Notes under the pieces: generated by a model
What the model saw: only the letters and a program-made list of their open reading frames with translations
Told to the model about the DNA's origin: nothing
Databases searched by the model: none
Program-made: the position numbers and the translations under genes
Virus record (IMG/VR): IMGVR_UViG_3300048597_000081
Coordinates: 1 to 22,890 of that record
Source of the DNA: a virus
DNA length: 22,890 nt
Reading direction: 5' to 3' (one strand)
Shown: positions 1-8,507 of the stretch, piece by piece
Layout of the letters: every line of letters starts with the position of its first letter
Position numbering within the stretch: the stretch's first letter is position 1

Positions 1-553
1 CGGCCATCTTTTCACGGTCGTAGCCTTCCCCGATCTGACCCGCTTCGATCTGGCGTTGGCCAAGCCGCTCATCCATGCCAGGAAACAACTGAGCGGCCTG
101 AAATGCCCGGTTTTGCTGGTTCTCAAACGCTCCGAACAAATGCGGGGCCGTGGCGCGTGCCAGTTCCCGAGCCATCACGCCCTGATGCTGGGTTGAACCG
201 CTCATCCCAGCATTCGAAAACGCGGCATTGATGCCAGGCCGTGTCGAGGCCGTGACGCTTTCGAGAAGCTGATCCATGTACGGGTTGGGCTGGCCTGAGT
301 TCGTAAACAGGCCCCGCATATAGTTCGCCGCATCCCGCGACCCGCTGACGTTGGCGTAGTCAGCTAATCCCTGCCGCGTCGTGGCTGACATATCGACTGA
401 GCGCGGGCCTTGATAGACAGCCGTCGCCTGCGGGCTGTTCTGCCAATCCGTGATCCCTCGGACCGCGCCATCAATTCCCGGCCGCGCGGGGGCGTAGGCG
501 CTGAGGTTCTGGGTGCTGTTGGACTTCGTGGTCTGCTTTGATCCGCCGGGCAT
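1..553 (-). CDS. Virion/ejection-type protein, N-terminal part (cut by window edge)
   Basis: The first 184 codons are present and the 3' end lies beyond the window. The ATG at 553 is preceded by GAGGAA at good spacing, which decides the start although it lies inside the preceding gene. The protein starts with a polar segment (MPGGSKQTTKSNSTQNLSA). It then has a block with NPYMDQLLESV near residues 90-100, followed by an FSNAGMSGSTQHQGV-like segment and helices rich in Ala and Gln. From memory, phage proteins with this pattern (NPYLDxxL, then FxxAGxxGSxxH) are encoded after the tail genes and are annotated as virion structural or internal ejection proteins. The position at the end of the tail module fits. 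The exact role, such as a DNA ejection channel or internal core, is inference. No catalytic motif is visible in the part seen. Confidence 0.6.
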   Translation of the reverse strand, partial: MPGGSKQTTKSNSTQNLSAYAPARPGIDGAVRGITDWQNSPQATAVYQGPRSVDMSATTRQGLADYANVSGSRDAANYMRGLFTNSGQPNPYMDQLLESVTASTRPGINAAFSNAGMSGSTQHQGVMARELARATAPHLFGAFENQQNRAFQAAQLFPGMDERLGQRQIEAGQIGEGYDREKMA

Positions 554-968
554 CTAGTTTCTTCCTCATCGTAATCGCGCAAAGCTCAAAGCCTTGACGC
601 TGGTATGGCTTCAGGAACCCTTTACGCCCGCGCATAATGATTTCTTCAGCGCCGTTCACGCGCGCCCAATCTTCAATCACCTTGAACTGTTCGCCCATGG
701 CCTCAAGCACACGAGACCCGCCGGCTACGGTTATCACCGCGACTTTGCGAGGCTCCCAATCTTCAATCGTGGTTCCGATCCCGGCATAGATCGTCTCATC
801 ATCCGCAAGCAGCCACATAGTCAGCTTGCCGGAGAGAAACCCTTCAAGGATGGCCTTGGTCGTCCAGTATCCGTCGCACTCGTCGCAGGCGTCCTGCATC
901 CACTTTTCTATGTGACCCCAAGCTTCCTCGACGTGAAGCTGGGGAACTTGAATCAAACGGACGGCCAA
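471..968 (-). CDS. GNAT-fold-like phage protein of unknown role
   Basis: This 165-residue protein starts at TTG (968), a rare start supported by GAGGA six bases upstream. The next in-frame ATG would remove 23 residues. Residues 50-135 show the layout of phage GNAT-like proteins: a strand with MWLLADDE, a strand with KVAVITVAGG, a helix with IEDWARVNGAEEI, and a GRKGFLKPYQRQGF segment. I recall such proteins being encoded beside tail or ejection genes in many proteobacterial phages. The acetyl-CoA-binding P-loop (Q/RxxGxG/A) is not evident, so acetyltransferase activity is doubtful. The last 27 residues are basic, look unstructured and overlap the next gene by 83 bases. The start overlaps the previous gene by 16 bases, which implies translational coupling. 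A role in assembly or ejection is inferred from position only. Confidence 0.6.
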   Translation of the reverse strand: MAVRLIQVPQLHVEEAWGHIEKWMQDACDECDGYWTTKAILEGFLSGKLTMWLLADDETIYAGIGTTIEDWEPRKVAVITVAGGSRVLEAMGEQFKVIEDWARVNGAEEIIMRGRKGFLKPYQRQGFELCAITMRKKLDARRIKADHEVQQHPEPQRLRPRAAGN

Positions 969-1417
969 TGGATGTCCTCTTCGTAATTGGCTGGCAAAGT
1001 CGCCTCTAGGACGTTAGATGCCGCCCGTATTGCCTTGATCGCGTTTGCCATACCCTGCAATGCGGCAGCTTCTGCGGCCTGCTCTGCGGTCCATGTGCCG
1101 CCCGTGGCTTTGATGAGGGTCAGCTCTGTTGCCCGCATTTGTGCATTGTGTTGCTTGATTAGGCAGCCAACTATGTCGGTCGTCCCTGTAAGGGCAATGA
1201 TCCGCCGCTGAGCCTCTGTGCGAACGTCGTCAGCGGAGATGTAAGGCCCGCGCAACCCATAGGGGCGCAGCACTTCGGATAGCGTTTGTTCGCTGGCAAT
1301 GCGCGTCATGCGGGCGCTGTCCCACGACTGAACATAGGCGTTTTGCGCGCTCGACCATGCGCGGCTTTCATCGTCTCCAACCACCCAGAACCAGTTTTTC
1401 GGATCATAGTCTGGCAT
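953..1417 (-). CDS. Small tail-module protein of unknown function
   Basis: This 154-residue protein has an ATG at 1417 with GGAG upstream. The N-terminus (MPDYDPKNWFWVVGDDES) is rich in aromatic residues and resembles the first domain of phage tail-fibre-associated small proteins, which often read 'W.W.V.gd'. A Thr/Arg-rich middle follows, then a helical C-terminal half rich in Ala (EQAAEAAALQGMANAIKAIR), ending in an acidic and aromatic tail (EEDIHWPSV). It lies between the beta-helix tail fibre and the GNAT-like protein, so a fibre assembly or minor tail role is likely, but no family can be named with confidence. There is no signal peptide or membrane helix. Confidence 0.55.
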   Translation of the reverse strand: MPDYDPKNWFWVVGDDESRAWSSAQNAYVQSWDSARMTRIASEQTLSEVLRPYGLRGPYISADDVRTEAQRRIIALTGTTDIVGCLIKQHNAQMRATELTLIKATGGTWTAEQAAEAAALQGMANAIKAIRAASNVLEATLPANYEEDIHWPSV

Positions 1418-1442
1418 CTTACAATCTCCACATCCCTATCGG

Positions 1443-3305
1443 CTAAACGTAGAGCCCAAAGGGGCTTGCGGAGAAGTTTGTCCCCGTGCCTGCACTGTTT
1501 CCTGGAAAATAACTTGTGCCAGCGCCGGCTGTGTTGATGATCCCTCCATCGGTCACAGAATACCGTGAGCCCGTCGCAGCGCCGCTAAACGTGATGCTCG
1601 TCGCAAAGACGACGCCGCCAAACTGAGCTTGAACAAAAAGCTGCGCGGGCGTTCCGGTCAACGTCACTGTAAACGACTGGCATCTGAGAACGCCGTTGCC
1701 GAGGCAGACCCAATGTGTCGTTGAGCCACCAGAAATCGAGTAATTTCCGACACATGTGGCGACGGCAGAATCAACAACTCTGATCTGCTGCGCCATGCCG
1801 GAACCGAAATCAATTCCAGACCATTCGACTACGCTTCCAGCGGTCGCGAGTATGCCAAACACCGTCCCCGATGCCGTGGAATTAACCCTGAAGTCTTTGA
1901 ATTGGTAAACCGTCGAAATTCCCCGCACGAGCAGACAAGCGTTGTTTGTAGTCATCGCCCCGTTGGTCGTGATGACGACGTTTGATGGCGTTCCTGAGTT
2001 GCCTTGAATGATGATCTTGCCGGCGCCGGCCATGTTCTTGGCGGTAAGCCCGGTGCTCGTTGAATACGTTCCGTCCGCAACTTGTATTGTCACGTCATAA
2101 ATAGACGAGTCCAAAGAGGCTGCGGTGTCGATGGCCTTTTGGACGGTCAGAAACGCGCCACCTGAATTGTTGGCCAACCCGGTGTTGCTGTCGCTTCCGT
2201 CTGTCCGGACAAAGTACGTACGAGCAGCGGTCAAGGTTTCGCGCCCCCCGACGATCGATCGAACTTGCGCCGGAGTTAGGTCTTCAGGGTCGCCTGTGCC
2301 TGCTGTGGTGCGCCCCTTAATCGTCTGCGTTGCCATATTGGCGAGCTTGGCATTGGTGACGGCATCGTCTGAGAGGCCGGCCGTTACAACTGGCCCGAAA
2401 TCCAACCCCGTTCCATTCCGGCGCAGGACGTGACCATCTGCCGAGGCGGCAATGTCTGTTGGTGCTGCCGCCGCATTCGTGGCGTTACCTTTAACGGTGA
2501 GCGCCGCCATGTTGGCCATTTTGGCGTTTGTTACCGCGCCTGGATCAATCGTCCAAGTCGTCCCCGTTCCTGCAACTGTGATGTCACCCTTGTCGCCGTC
2601 CGTAAGGCCTGTAGCGTCTTGGCCGCGCGGGATGCCAAGGTTGAGCGTCTGAGACGGAGGCGTGCCGGTTACGCTTGCTGTAGCGCTAGAGCCAGCAGTG
2701 AGTGTTGTAACCGTGCCAATGGCTAACGAGTTCGCAGGACCAGCGCCCCCTGTCGCGCCTTGAACGCCTGCGATATTTATATTCCAGTCGGTGTAGGTGC
2801 CGCTGCCGTTGGTCGTCGCCACGTTGACCGTGAGCGTTGTTCCGCTATAGGCCGTGACCGTTCCGCTCATGTTGTTGGTGGTCAGGTTCGCCCGTGAGGC
2901 AATGCGAACCGTGGCTCCGGGAAGAATGGGGACGCCCGACTGTACGGTAAAAACCTTTGATCCCGTCCCGATGGCCACCGATGACGTGGATGTCATCTGA
3001 AACCCGAGTCGCACCGCCTCCGTCAGATCCGAAAGCTGGAGCGAGAGGTTCGCAATCAGGTTGCGTGCGGGGCTAGTGGGAATAATCTCGTAGGTCTTGG
3101 CCGATCCTGTTGAGCCCGCATAGTTGGTCGTGAGCGTGATCGACGTATCGGAGCCAACCGTCCCGATTTCATAAAGCGCACCTGTGGACACATCTCGGAA
3201 GATGTCGCCTTCGTAGGCCAGCGAGTTCCAAGCGGTCAGAGCCCCCGTGATCGTCGGGGAACCGTTGGTCGCGCTGAATGTGCCGGTGCGATACCATTGG
3301 GTCAC
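1443..3305 (-). CDS. Tail fibre/receptor-binding protein with beta-helix C-terminal domain
   Basis: This 620-residue protein starts at GTG (3305) with AAGGA upstream; no ATG lies near. Residues 1-75 ([18 protein letters not shown], then LYEI) form a small beta domain common at the attachment end of phage fibres. Residues 100-170 are Thr/Ser-rich beta sequence. A short collagen-like stretch ([13 protein letters not shown]) sits at 180-192. Two copies of a stem repeat (VTNAKxANMA...T.KG...) occur at about 258-285 and 316-343. From about 363 on ([14 protein letters not shown], then [12 protein letters not shown]) the sequence reads as a right-handed beta-helix like pectate-lyase or DUF1565-type spikes, which fits binding or cutting a surface polysaccharide. 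The C-terminus ends SPFGLYV. No catalytic residues can be assigned. It is the longest fibre gene in the window and the best candidate host-range determinant. Confidence 0.8.
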   Translation of the reverse strand: MTQWYRTGTFSATNGSPTITGALTAWNSLAYEGDIFRDVSTGALYEIGTVGSDTSITLTTNYAGSTGSAKTYEIIPTSPARNLIANLSLQLSDLTEAVRLGFQMTSTSSVAIGTGSKVFTVQSGVPILPGATVRIASRANLTTNNMSGTVTAYSGTTLTVNVATTNGSGTYTDWNINIAGVQGATGGAGPANSLAIGTVTTLTAGSSATASVTGTPPSQTLNLGIPRGQDATGLTDGDKGDITVAGTGTTWTIDPGAVTNAKMANMAALTVKGNATNAAAAPTDIAASADGHVLRRNGTGLDFGPVVTAGLSDDAVTNAKLANMATQTIKGRTTAGTGDPEDLTPAQVRSIVGGRETLTAARTYFVRTDGSDSNTGLANNSGGAFLTVQKAIDTAASLDSSIYDVTIQVADGTYSTSTGLTAKNMAGAGKIIIQGNSGTPSNVVITTNGAMTTNNACLLVRGISTVYQFKDFRVNSTASGTVFGILATAGSVVEWSGIDFGSGMAQQIRVVDSAVATCVGNYSISGGSTTHWVCLGNGVLRCQSFTVTLTGTPAQLFVQAQFGGVVFATSITFSGAATGSRYSVTDGGIINTAGAGTSYFPGNSAGTGTNFSASPFGLYV

Positions 3306-3320
3306 GTCGTCATGTCCTTA

Positions 3321-3896
3321 TTATGCGCCGTAGTACCCGCAGAGCAGGTTGTATTCGATCGTGCGCGCCGGAATTGTCGTTGTGAAGGTGAAGCCGCTAG
3401 CTTCTGCGCAGTAGGCGCGAAGTTTGCAGGTCTCGCGAAGATAAATGACCCCACCGCTGCAATAGTAATCGACCATCAGCAGTCCCTTGAAGTTGACCAT
3501 GTCGCTGATCTCTGCAAACCCAGCTGTGATGCCCCGGCCATCATCGGCACCACCGCAAACGTACTCGACAAGCGAACCGCTCACGCTGATCCACTCGCCG
3601 CCGTTTGTTGCAGCCGCCAAGTTCGAATTGTCTGAAGTCGGGGCCGAACTCCATACTGATCGCTGCATCCCGAAAACGTCCGTCGCGGCAAGCGCGCAGC
3701 TGCCCAGAGAGACATCAACAACGGTGTCCACAATCTCTGTGTCGTAGGTAAAGTTGACGGCTCGTGCGCGGTATTGCGGCCGCGCAATGGAACCGCTTCT
3801 TTGGTCCGTGATGATGAGGCGAGGGACATCTGTGTCAAACGTTATGTCCGGGCCGTTTGTCGTGTAGATTCGGCCGGCGCTAATGTAAGTGCTCAT
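3321..3896 (-). CDS. Tail-region protein of unknown function
   Basis: This 191-residue protein starts with an ATG at 3896 that overlaps the stop of the upstream gene as ATGA. It is rich in Thr, Ser, Tyr and beta-prone residues, with a C-terminal half holding several Cys (YVCGG, YYCSGG, ETCKLRAYC, LLCGYYGA). No domain is recognised. The position between a putative tail-tip protein and the long fibre suggests a structural part of the adsorption apparatus, but this is inference from context. Several Cys in a virion protein is unusual for a protein folded in the cytoplasm and may mean metal binding or simple family drift. There is no signal peptide. Confidence 0.55.
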   Translation of the reverse strand: MSTYISAGRIYTTNGPDITFDTDVPRLIITDQRSGSIARPQYRARAVNFTYDTEIVDTVVDVSLGSCALAATDVFGMQRSVWSSAPTSDNSNLAAATNGGEWISVSGSLVEYVCGGADDGRGITAGFAEISDMVNFKGLLMVDYYCSGGVIYLRETCKLRAYCAEASGFTFTTTIPARTIEYNLLCGYYGA

Positions 3897-4696
3897 ATCC
3901 TGACGCTTCTTACCGTCGCATTGAATGTCGATGCCGGGGCATCAGCGCGCCCCTGGTCGGTCGCGTTCCGGCCTTGCCGAACGTATCCATTGAACGAGTA
4001 CCGCATCCCGATCGCGTATGCGTCCCCGGTCACATCGATCGTTCTGCCGCTGGCCAGATTGAAGTTCGCTGGCGTTGTCCGCCTGATGTAGCGGCGCGTG
4101 CTGTCGAACTTGCCTTGCCCCATCTTCAACGATGTCGGTGTGATCTCTAACACCTTGCTGTCTGATGCGGTTGGACCAGTACCATCAACCGCGACGCTCA
4201 TGGCAACGACCTCGTAGGTGAAAGCTAGACGAGGGTCCTCAAGAGCCCCGGGAACGCCTGTCCAACGCTGGTTGATTTGAATGATGTAAATGTTTGTGGA
4301 GTCTGCCGACAGATTGAACCACAGCGCAAATTGCAAGTCGCGGCTGCTAAAGCTCGCCACCGGCGTAGACCCTGCCAGGTCCATCGTTCTCGGTATCGAT
4401 CCCGTCCATCCGTTGAACGTCGGGTCTCCGACGCCTGGGCCGGATTGGCCTGTCAGCGTGACGCGACCGAACACGAGAGGCGTATAACCTAAACCGTGCG
4501 CAAGAAGCGTGATCTTCTTTGGCGATGTCCAGGTTCGTGTGAACGAGCCCGTATAAGTGGCGACATGATACGGGGCTGGCTGGCTCGAATGAAAGTAAAG
4601 ACGATCTGCATTGTTGGCCGGATCGGTAAACGGGTCGTCGTCTGGTCCGTCGTAGATGGCACAAGTCCCTGACCCGTCTGCCTTCATAACAGGCAT
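3893..4696 (-). CDS. Tail-region structural protein of unknown function
   Basis: This 267-residue protein has an ATG at 4696 overlapping the upstream stop by one base (TGATG). A second in-frame ATG three codons on is possible. The composition is that of a phage tail protein: many Thr, Gly, Pro and aromatic residues, alternating beta patterns (TYTGSFTRTWTSPKKITLLA, then HGLGYTPLVFGRV) and no long helices. The HGLGYTP-like segment resembles a pattern seen in tail proteins encoded next to tail-tip genes, where 'H.lGy.P.v.g' recurs. No enzyme motif is visible. It sits between the DUF1983-like gene and the 191-residue gene, so these three probably build or decorate the tail tip. Confidence 0.55.
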   Translation of the reverse strand: MPVMKADGSGTCAIYDGPDDDPFTDPANNADRLYFHSSQPAPYHVATYTGSFTRTWTSPKKITLLAHGLGYTPLVFGRVTLTGQSGPGVGDPTFNGWTGSIPRTMDLAGSTPVASFSSRDLQFALWFNLSADSTNIYIIQINQRWTGVPGALEDPRLAFTYEVVAMSVAVDGTGPTASDSKVLEITPTSLKMGQGKFDSTRRYIRRTTPANFNLASGRTIDVTGDAYAIGMRYSFNGYVRQGRNATDQGRADAPASTFNATVRSVRI

Positions 4697-5790
4697 CAGA
4701 CTTCAATCCGAATGATCTTGTTATCAAGGTCCACAACCATCTTCGTGTCAGTGCTTTGCAGTTTACCGGCGGTCACCGTCCCAATGTTTGCTGCGATAGC
4801 GCTCAAGCTCGTGACATTAATCCGGTCTGCCGTGATCGTATTCGCCGCGATCTTGTCGCCTGTGATCGTCGCCGCTGCGATGGCACGAGCCACGATCGCC
4901 CCATCAGCAATCATATCCCCACGCAAGGCCAGCTTGGCCACCCCTGCGACGTTGGTGATTGTATAAACCGGGATCGGATCGCCGCCGCTTACTCCAGGCT
5001 GGGCAATCTGGAACTTATCCGCGACCACCGTGAACGTCGAACCCGAGGCCGCGCCGTCTAACTGCACAAGGCCCGTGACTTGCCCGTTTAGGTTAATAAC
5101 AACGCCCCAACGGGCTTGAACCCCACCGACTGAAGTCTGCAAGGTCGTAATGTTGGCCGTGTTGCCGTTGACCGTCGTGGTTAGAGAGCTAATAGAGTTC
5201 GCGAGGGCATTATCCCCGTCCGCCCGTGCTGTCTGCTCTACGACGATCTGAGCGGCGTTGTTGGCGATCTGAGCGTCAAACGTAGAAATCTGCTGCGCTA
5301 AGGCCTCTGTTTCCGTGACCCTGACAGCCTGTTCAACCCTCAGGTTCGCCCCGTCAACCCGGCCACGGACCAGCTCCGTGATCGCGGCCTTGGCCAAGTT
5401 TTCACTCAGCCGCTTGGTCTCTAGAACCTGCTGCGATACCGACCCGAGGACCGTATCCACCGCCGACACAAGGCCAAGTATAAAGGCTTGCTGAGGCGTG
5501 AGGCCCGACCCGCCAACCCCGGCCAGAGCATCGAACAGAGCCACAATATCGGCTGCGTTGGTCGTGACTTGGCTGTCGAGCGTCGTGAGTGCTGCGTTAA
5601 GATCAGCCAGGGCTGCTTCAGATGCAGCAATCGCTGCGTTGAGTTCGTCAATCTGCGCCTGTGTAGCCGAACCCGGAGGGAGTTCGTTTTTTCTCCGGTT
5701 GAGCTGGTCAACGATGGTGACAAGCGACTGCCGAAGCTGTGCCGGCGTGTCCCCGCGTGGGTAGGTGTAGAGTGATGGGTTAGCGTTCAC
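4696..5790 (-). CDS. Tail-tip/fibre protein with DUF1983-like C-terminal region
   Basis: This 364-residue protein starts at GTG (5790) and overlaps the upstream gene by 11 bases; no better start lies near. Residues 15-75 are a strong heptad-like helix (IDELNAAIAASEAALADL), so it is probably a trimeric coiled coil. Residues 140-220 keep a repeating helical pattern (AQQISTFDAQIANNAAQI, SSLTTTVNGNTANITTLQ). The last third reads FTVVADKFQIAQP, then ALRGDMIADGAIVARAI and a series of TITGDKIAANTITADRI-type steps. This is the signature I associate with DUF1983, the region found at the C-terminal part of lambda J-like host-specificity proteins. Such regions form the shaft carrying receptor-binding parts. 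The J-like main body is absent, so this is a stand-alone shaft module, probably attached to the hub encoded just upstream. Confidence 0.7.
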   Translation of the reverse strand: MNANPSLYTYPRGDTPAQLRQSLVTIVDQLNRRKNELPPGSATQAQIDELNAAIAASEAALADLNAALTTLDSQVTTNAADIVALFDALAGVGGSGLTPQQAFILGLVSAVDTVLGSVSQQVLETKRLSENLAKAAITELVRGRVDGANLRVEQAVRVTETEALAQQISTFDAQIANNAAQIVVEQTARADGDNALANSISSLTTTVNGNTANITTLQTSVGGVQARWGVVINLNGQVTGLVQLDGAASGSTFTVVADKFQIAQPGVSGGDPIPVYTITNVAGVAKLALRGDMIADGAIVARAIAAATITGDKIAANTITADRINVTSLSAIAANIGTVTAGKLQSTDTKMVVDLDNKIIRIEV

Positions 5791-7249
5791 CGGACGGGCT
5801 CGCGTCTGTGTGAACCCCGAGCGCTTCCGTCCAGGCCGCGCCTGCGTCCACGTTCACAATGCCCCGCAGATACCGCCCTTCGACAAACTGCGGGCAATAC
5901 CCATCCTCATTCTGGTCCGTCGCTACTGAAACCGTCTCGGCCTGCTCCAGTGTCTTGATCCGGTAGGCAAGGGCCCCCGAAACCTTGTCCGCCTCGGCAT
6001 CAACCGTGGGATAAAGCTCCGTGACGAACGCCTTGCGCCCGACGATGGGCTCGAACGTCCCCGTTGAGAACGTCGCCGCCCGTGCCGGCCCTGAGAACTG
6101 GCAAATCTGCCGAGAGCCGTTGACCACGCCCCACGACTTGCGCGACTCGCGGAAAGCAGGGCTATCAAACGACACCGACATAGCGTCCACGTCTGCTGTC
6201 CCGAGTAGGGCAATCAGACCCGCTTCGTCGTCAATGTTCACCGGCTCCCGGTGCATTTCGAGGCCATACTGGCTGTCGAAGTCGTCAAACGTCCAACGGT
6301 CATCCGCAAAACTGTAGATCCCGACCATGTTGGGCGATGTGCTGCCCCCGGTGGGAAACCCGATCATCCAAGACTTGCGCTCTGTGTCGATTGCGGCCCA
6401 CGTTTTTTGACGTGCGGAATAGTTGAGCTGAGAGGCAAACCACCGATCAACCCGGTTCTGCCCGATGGGCTGAACCGATGACCCGTCCGTCGTATAAAAG
6501 CCGTCCTCAGCCACACAGAAGGCTTGCCGGCCCCATTCGGACCAAGCATTTGGACCAACAAGGCCGCGTCCGCCTTCCACATCGTCAAACTGATAGGGCA
6601 CTTCCCCACCGAGGAAGTTGAGGCGGGTCATGCCGCGTTCTTGGAACACAAGGCCCTGCTCCCCACCCCATCCCGCAACGATGAGGCCGCGCGCCTGGTT
6701 GAGTTCGTTGGAGAAGGCCTGAGTGGCCGTGTCAGGCGTCCAGTCCAAAACATTGTTGAAGGCGCACGCATGGACGATGTTACCGGCCCCGATGAATACC
6801 TGATTGCGAATCCGGAACACGCAATCTCCGTTCGGAGCCGTGTTCACGTCCTCAAACTGGTTGCTCGAGCCCATCACAAAGCGCTGGAGCTGTTCGCCCC
6901 GTGCAATGGCAAGGATGTTGTTGCCAAACTGAGAGAACGACCAAACCCAATCACGAGAAGCATTGTAAGCCCCTGGTCGGCTGACCGTCTGGGGCAGTTT
7001 CCCGACAATCCGGTAGAGGTTGCCAGCGTCCCCTATAAACGTGAGCGGCTGACCGTCAGGGTCGTAGGCGGTAAAGCCCCCGATGCAGTCGTCAGAAATC
7101 TGCGAACCTGGTCGGATCTGCTCCAGATCGGGCAGAGGCGCATAACGCCCCGACAACGACAGACAGCCCTTGATCGTCGCGCTGTTGCCAGACAAGAGGC
7201 TCTGATCCGGTGCCCATTGGCCGAACGGAACGACAGCCTTCTTCCTCAT
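5780..7249 (-). CDS. Tail hub/nozzle-type protein (P22 gp10-like)
   Basis: This 489-residue protein has an ATG at 7249 overlapping the adaptor stop as ATGA. The sequence shows repeated short beta units ending in aromatic or Gly-Asn positions (LTFIGDAGNLYRIVG, IRNQVFIGAGNIVHAC, LVFQERGMTRLNFLG, WMIGFPTGG, GIYSFADDRWTFDDF). This looks like a beta-propeller. Proteins of this size directly after the gp6-like adaptor correspond to the hub of P22 (gp10) or the nozzle of SU10-type podoviruses, which close the portal channel and carry the tail fibres. The gene order portal, capsid, adaptor, then this gene supports that role. Family assignment is from layout and pattern rather than a specific signature motif. 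Confidence 0.65.
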   Translation of the reverse strand: MRKKAVVPFGQWAPDQSLLSGNSATIKGCLSLSGRYAPLPDLEQIRPGSQISDDCIGGFTAYDPDGQPLTFIGDAGNLYRIVGKLPQTVSRPGAYNASRDWVWSFSQFGNNILAIARGEQLQRFVMGSSNQFEDVNTAPNGDCVFRIRNQVFIGAGNIVHACAFNNVLDWTPDTATQAFSNELNQARGLIVAGWGGEQGLVFQERGMTRLNFLGGEVPYQFDDVEGGRGLVGPNAWSEWGRQAFCVAEDGFYTTDGSSVQPIGQNRVDRWFASQLNYSARQKTWAAIDTERKSWMIGFPTGGSTSPNMVGIYSFADDRWTFDDFDSQYGLEMHREPVNIDDEAGLIALLGTADVDAMSVSFDSPAFRESRKSWGVVNGSRQICQFSGPARAATFSTGTFEPIVGRKAFVTELYPTVDAEADKVSGALAYRIKTLEQAETVSVATDQNEDGYCPQFVEGRYLRGIVNVDAGAAWTEALGVHTDASPSGER

Positions 7250-7872
7250 ACGCCAAGCCCCATTAGGCGCTTGCGGACAGGACCGCCGAACGTGCGGGCA
7301 ATCATGGCTTGATTATTCGCGGCTTGCACCGCATCGGCGTACATCTGCAATGCCCGCTGCATCTCGTCTGGGTTGCGAAGTTCCCGGTACAGTTCCACCT
7401 GAGTTCCAAACAGATAGACGCCAGGGTAACGGGTCAGAATGTCGTTCGTGTCTGCATCTGCGGTGGGTGTCGCAAGCCTGCGATAATAAAGAAGGTTCGC
7501 CGTGGCGTTGGATTCTGGAGAAATCTTGAGGCTATTGGCTTCGATCGTATAGGCGACGGGGAAACTCATCCCGCGCCGATCGTAGGCCATGGGATAGAAC
7601 ACAGACGGAGGCTCGTAGCTGAGGGCTTCAGGCCGGTCTGTGACGTAGAGTGCCCGTTTGTCGAGGAACGATGCCGGCAGGGGTGCCACGCCAGAGGCGA
7701 ACGTCACCGGCTCGGAATACTCCATTGGCAGGACGCGCAACGGAGGAACGCCGTTCCCGCCGTAGTACATGCGTTGTTCGGCCAAGGCGATAAAATCGGC
7801 AAACCGGGAGACCATATCGGTTCGAGGACCAAGGGCCGCTGTCCTGATCTCCGCAAGCGTGCCGAGGGCCAT
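7246..7872 (-). CDS. Head-tail adaptor protein (gp6/SU10 adaptor-like)
   Basis: This 208-residue protein has an ATG at 7872 directly after the upstream stop (TAAATG). The N-terminus (LAEIRTAALGPRTDMVSRFADFIALAEQRM) is the usual helical start of podovirus adaptors. It is followed by a beta region with PLPASFLDKRALYV, YEPPSVFYPMAYDRR and LLYYRRLATPT, and a C-terminal helical block (GVYLFGTQVELYRELRNPDE) with a final run to RKRLMGLGV. The pattern 'lp.dfl....ly......l......', then 'l.Yyr....l......n.il...p..yl.g...e' is typical of the adaptor ring that binds under the portal. The location between head and tail genes agrees. Confidence 0.75.
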   Translation of the reverse strand: MALGTLAEIRTAALGPRTDMVSRFADFIALAEQRMYYGGNGVPPLRVLPMEYSEPVTFASGVAPLPASFLDKRALYVTDRPEALSYEPPSVFYPMAYDRRGMSFPVAYTIEANSLKISPESNATANLLYYRRLATPTADADTNDILTRYPGVYLFGTQVELYRELRNPDEMQRALQMYADAVQAANNQAMIARTFGGPVRKRLMGLGV

Positions 7873-8181
7873 TTATGCTTTCTCCGTCGCGAAGCCGTTG
7901 GCGATCAGAACGTCCGCATGTTCGGTCGTGACTTCCTCACCGGCCACATGCTGACCATGCTCAGAAAACACGCCTGCCGCCTCGCCCTTCTCCGTCCAGA
8001 TCACAACACGACCCGACGCAGCAGGTGCAGGCGCTGGAGCTTCCGTGAGCGCCCCGCCCTCGGGAAACACTTCGGCAAGTTCATCGTCCAGCTCTGCGGC
8101 CTCGGCTTCAAGGTCTTCAGCCGTTTCTACTTCAACCGGCGTGCCGTCGTCGTCCGTCACGGTCTTGCGTTTGCGTGCCAT
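7873..8181 (-). CDS. Small acidic head/neck-region protein
   Basis: This 102-residue protein has an ATG at 8181 overlapping the upstream stop by one base. A basic start (MARKRKTV) leads into a strongly acidic, probably disordered stretch (residues 10-45), a Pro/Ala linker (PAPAPAAS) and a small C-terminal part ending GEEVTTEHADVLIANGFA. The C-terminal motif 'G.ev.v...dA..LI..G.A' is common in small phage head-joining or unknown proteins encoded between capsid and tail genes. No enzyme motif is seen. A minor structural or assembly role is inferred from position only. Confidence 0.55.
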   Translation of the reverse strand: MARKRKTVTDDDGTPVEVETAEDLEAEAAELDDELAEVFPEGGALTEAPAPAPAASGRVVIWTEKGEAAGVFSEHGQHVAGEEVTTEHADVLIANGFATEKA

Positions 8182-8504
8182 CAGATCATCACCTCAGCGG
8201 TTTTTAGGTAGCGCCATTCATTCGAGTTCAGCAGCCGCCGGAGAAGGTCTTCATTCCCCGGCTGCAAGGGATCGACGCCGTAGCGCCTTATCCATTCGTA
8301 TTGGATGGTGATCGGGACGCTCGCGACCCGCCACATATCGGGGTCTTTGGCGTAGTAGTCGCGTCCCGCGCTCTGCTTGGCCTTATTGGTCTCAAGCAAC
8401 GGTTCGGCATCCTCCATGTATTCCAGGGAGAAAGTGCCGTCACCGTGGCCGACGTAATCAATACGCAGGCCACGGTGAGGATCGTACTCAAGCAGTCGGC
8501 GCAT
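8181..8504 (-). CDS. Conserved small phage protein downstream of the capsid gene
   Basis: This 107-residue protein has an ATG at 8504 three bases after the capsid stop. It contains MRRLLEYDPHRGLRIDY, LETNKAKQSAG, MWRVASVPITIQYEW and a C-terminal LLNSNEWRYLKTAEVMI. I recognise this pattern (ends in '...R.l.tt...', with a central 'w..vAsIP..v...w') from proteins encoded right after the major capsid gene of podovirus-like phages, where no function is known. The constant position suggests a head assembly or packaging role. There is no membrane segment. Confidence that it is a real gene is high; confidence in function is low. Confidence 0.65.
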   Translation of the reverse strand: MRRLLEYDPHRGLRIDYVGHGDGTFSLEYMEDAEPLLETNKAKQSAGRDYYAKDPDMWRVASVPITIQYEWIRRYGVDPLQPGNEDLLRRLLNSNEWRYLKTAEVMI

Positions 8505-8507
8505 GGA

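Noticed and set aside
6524-8211. Two long plus-strand frames of 262 and 300 codons opposite the hub and adaptor genes
   Set aside because: They are antisense to genes with recognisable families and good starts. Their sequence has the His/Arg/Gly-rich look of shadow frames in GC-rich DNA.
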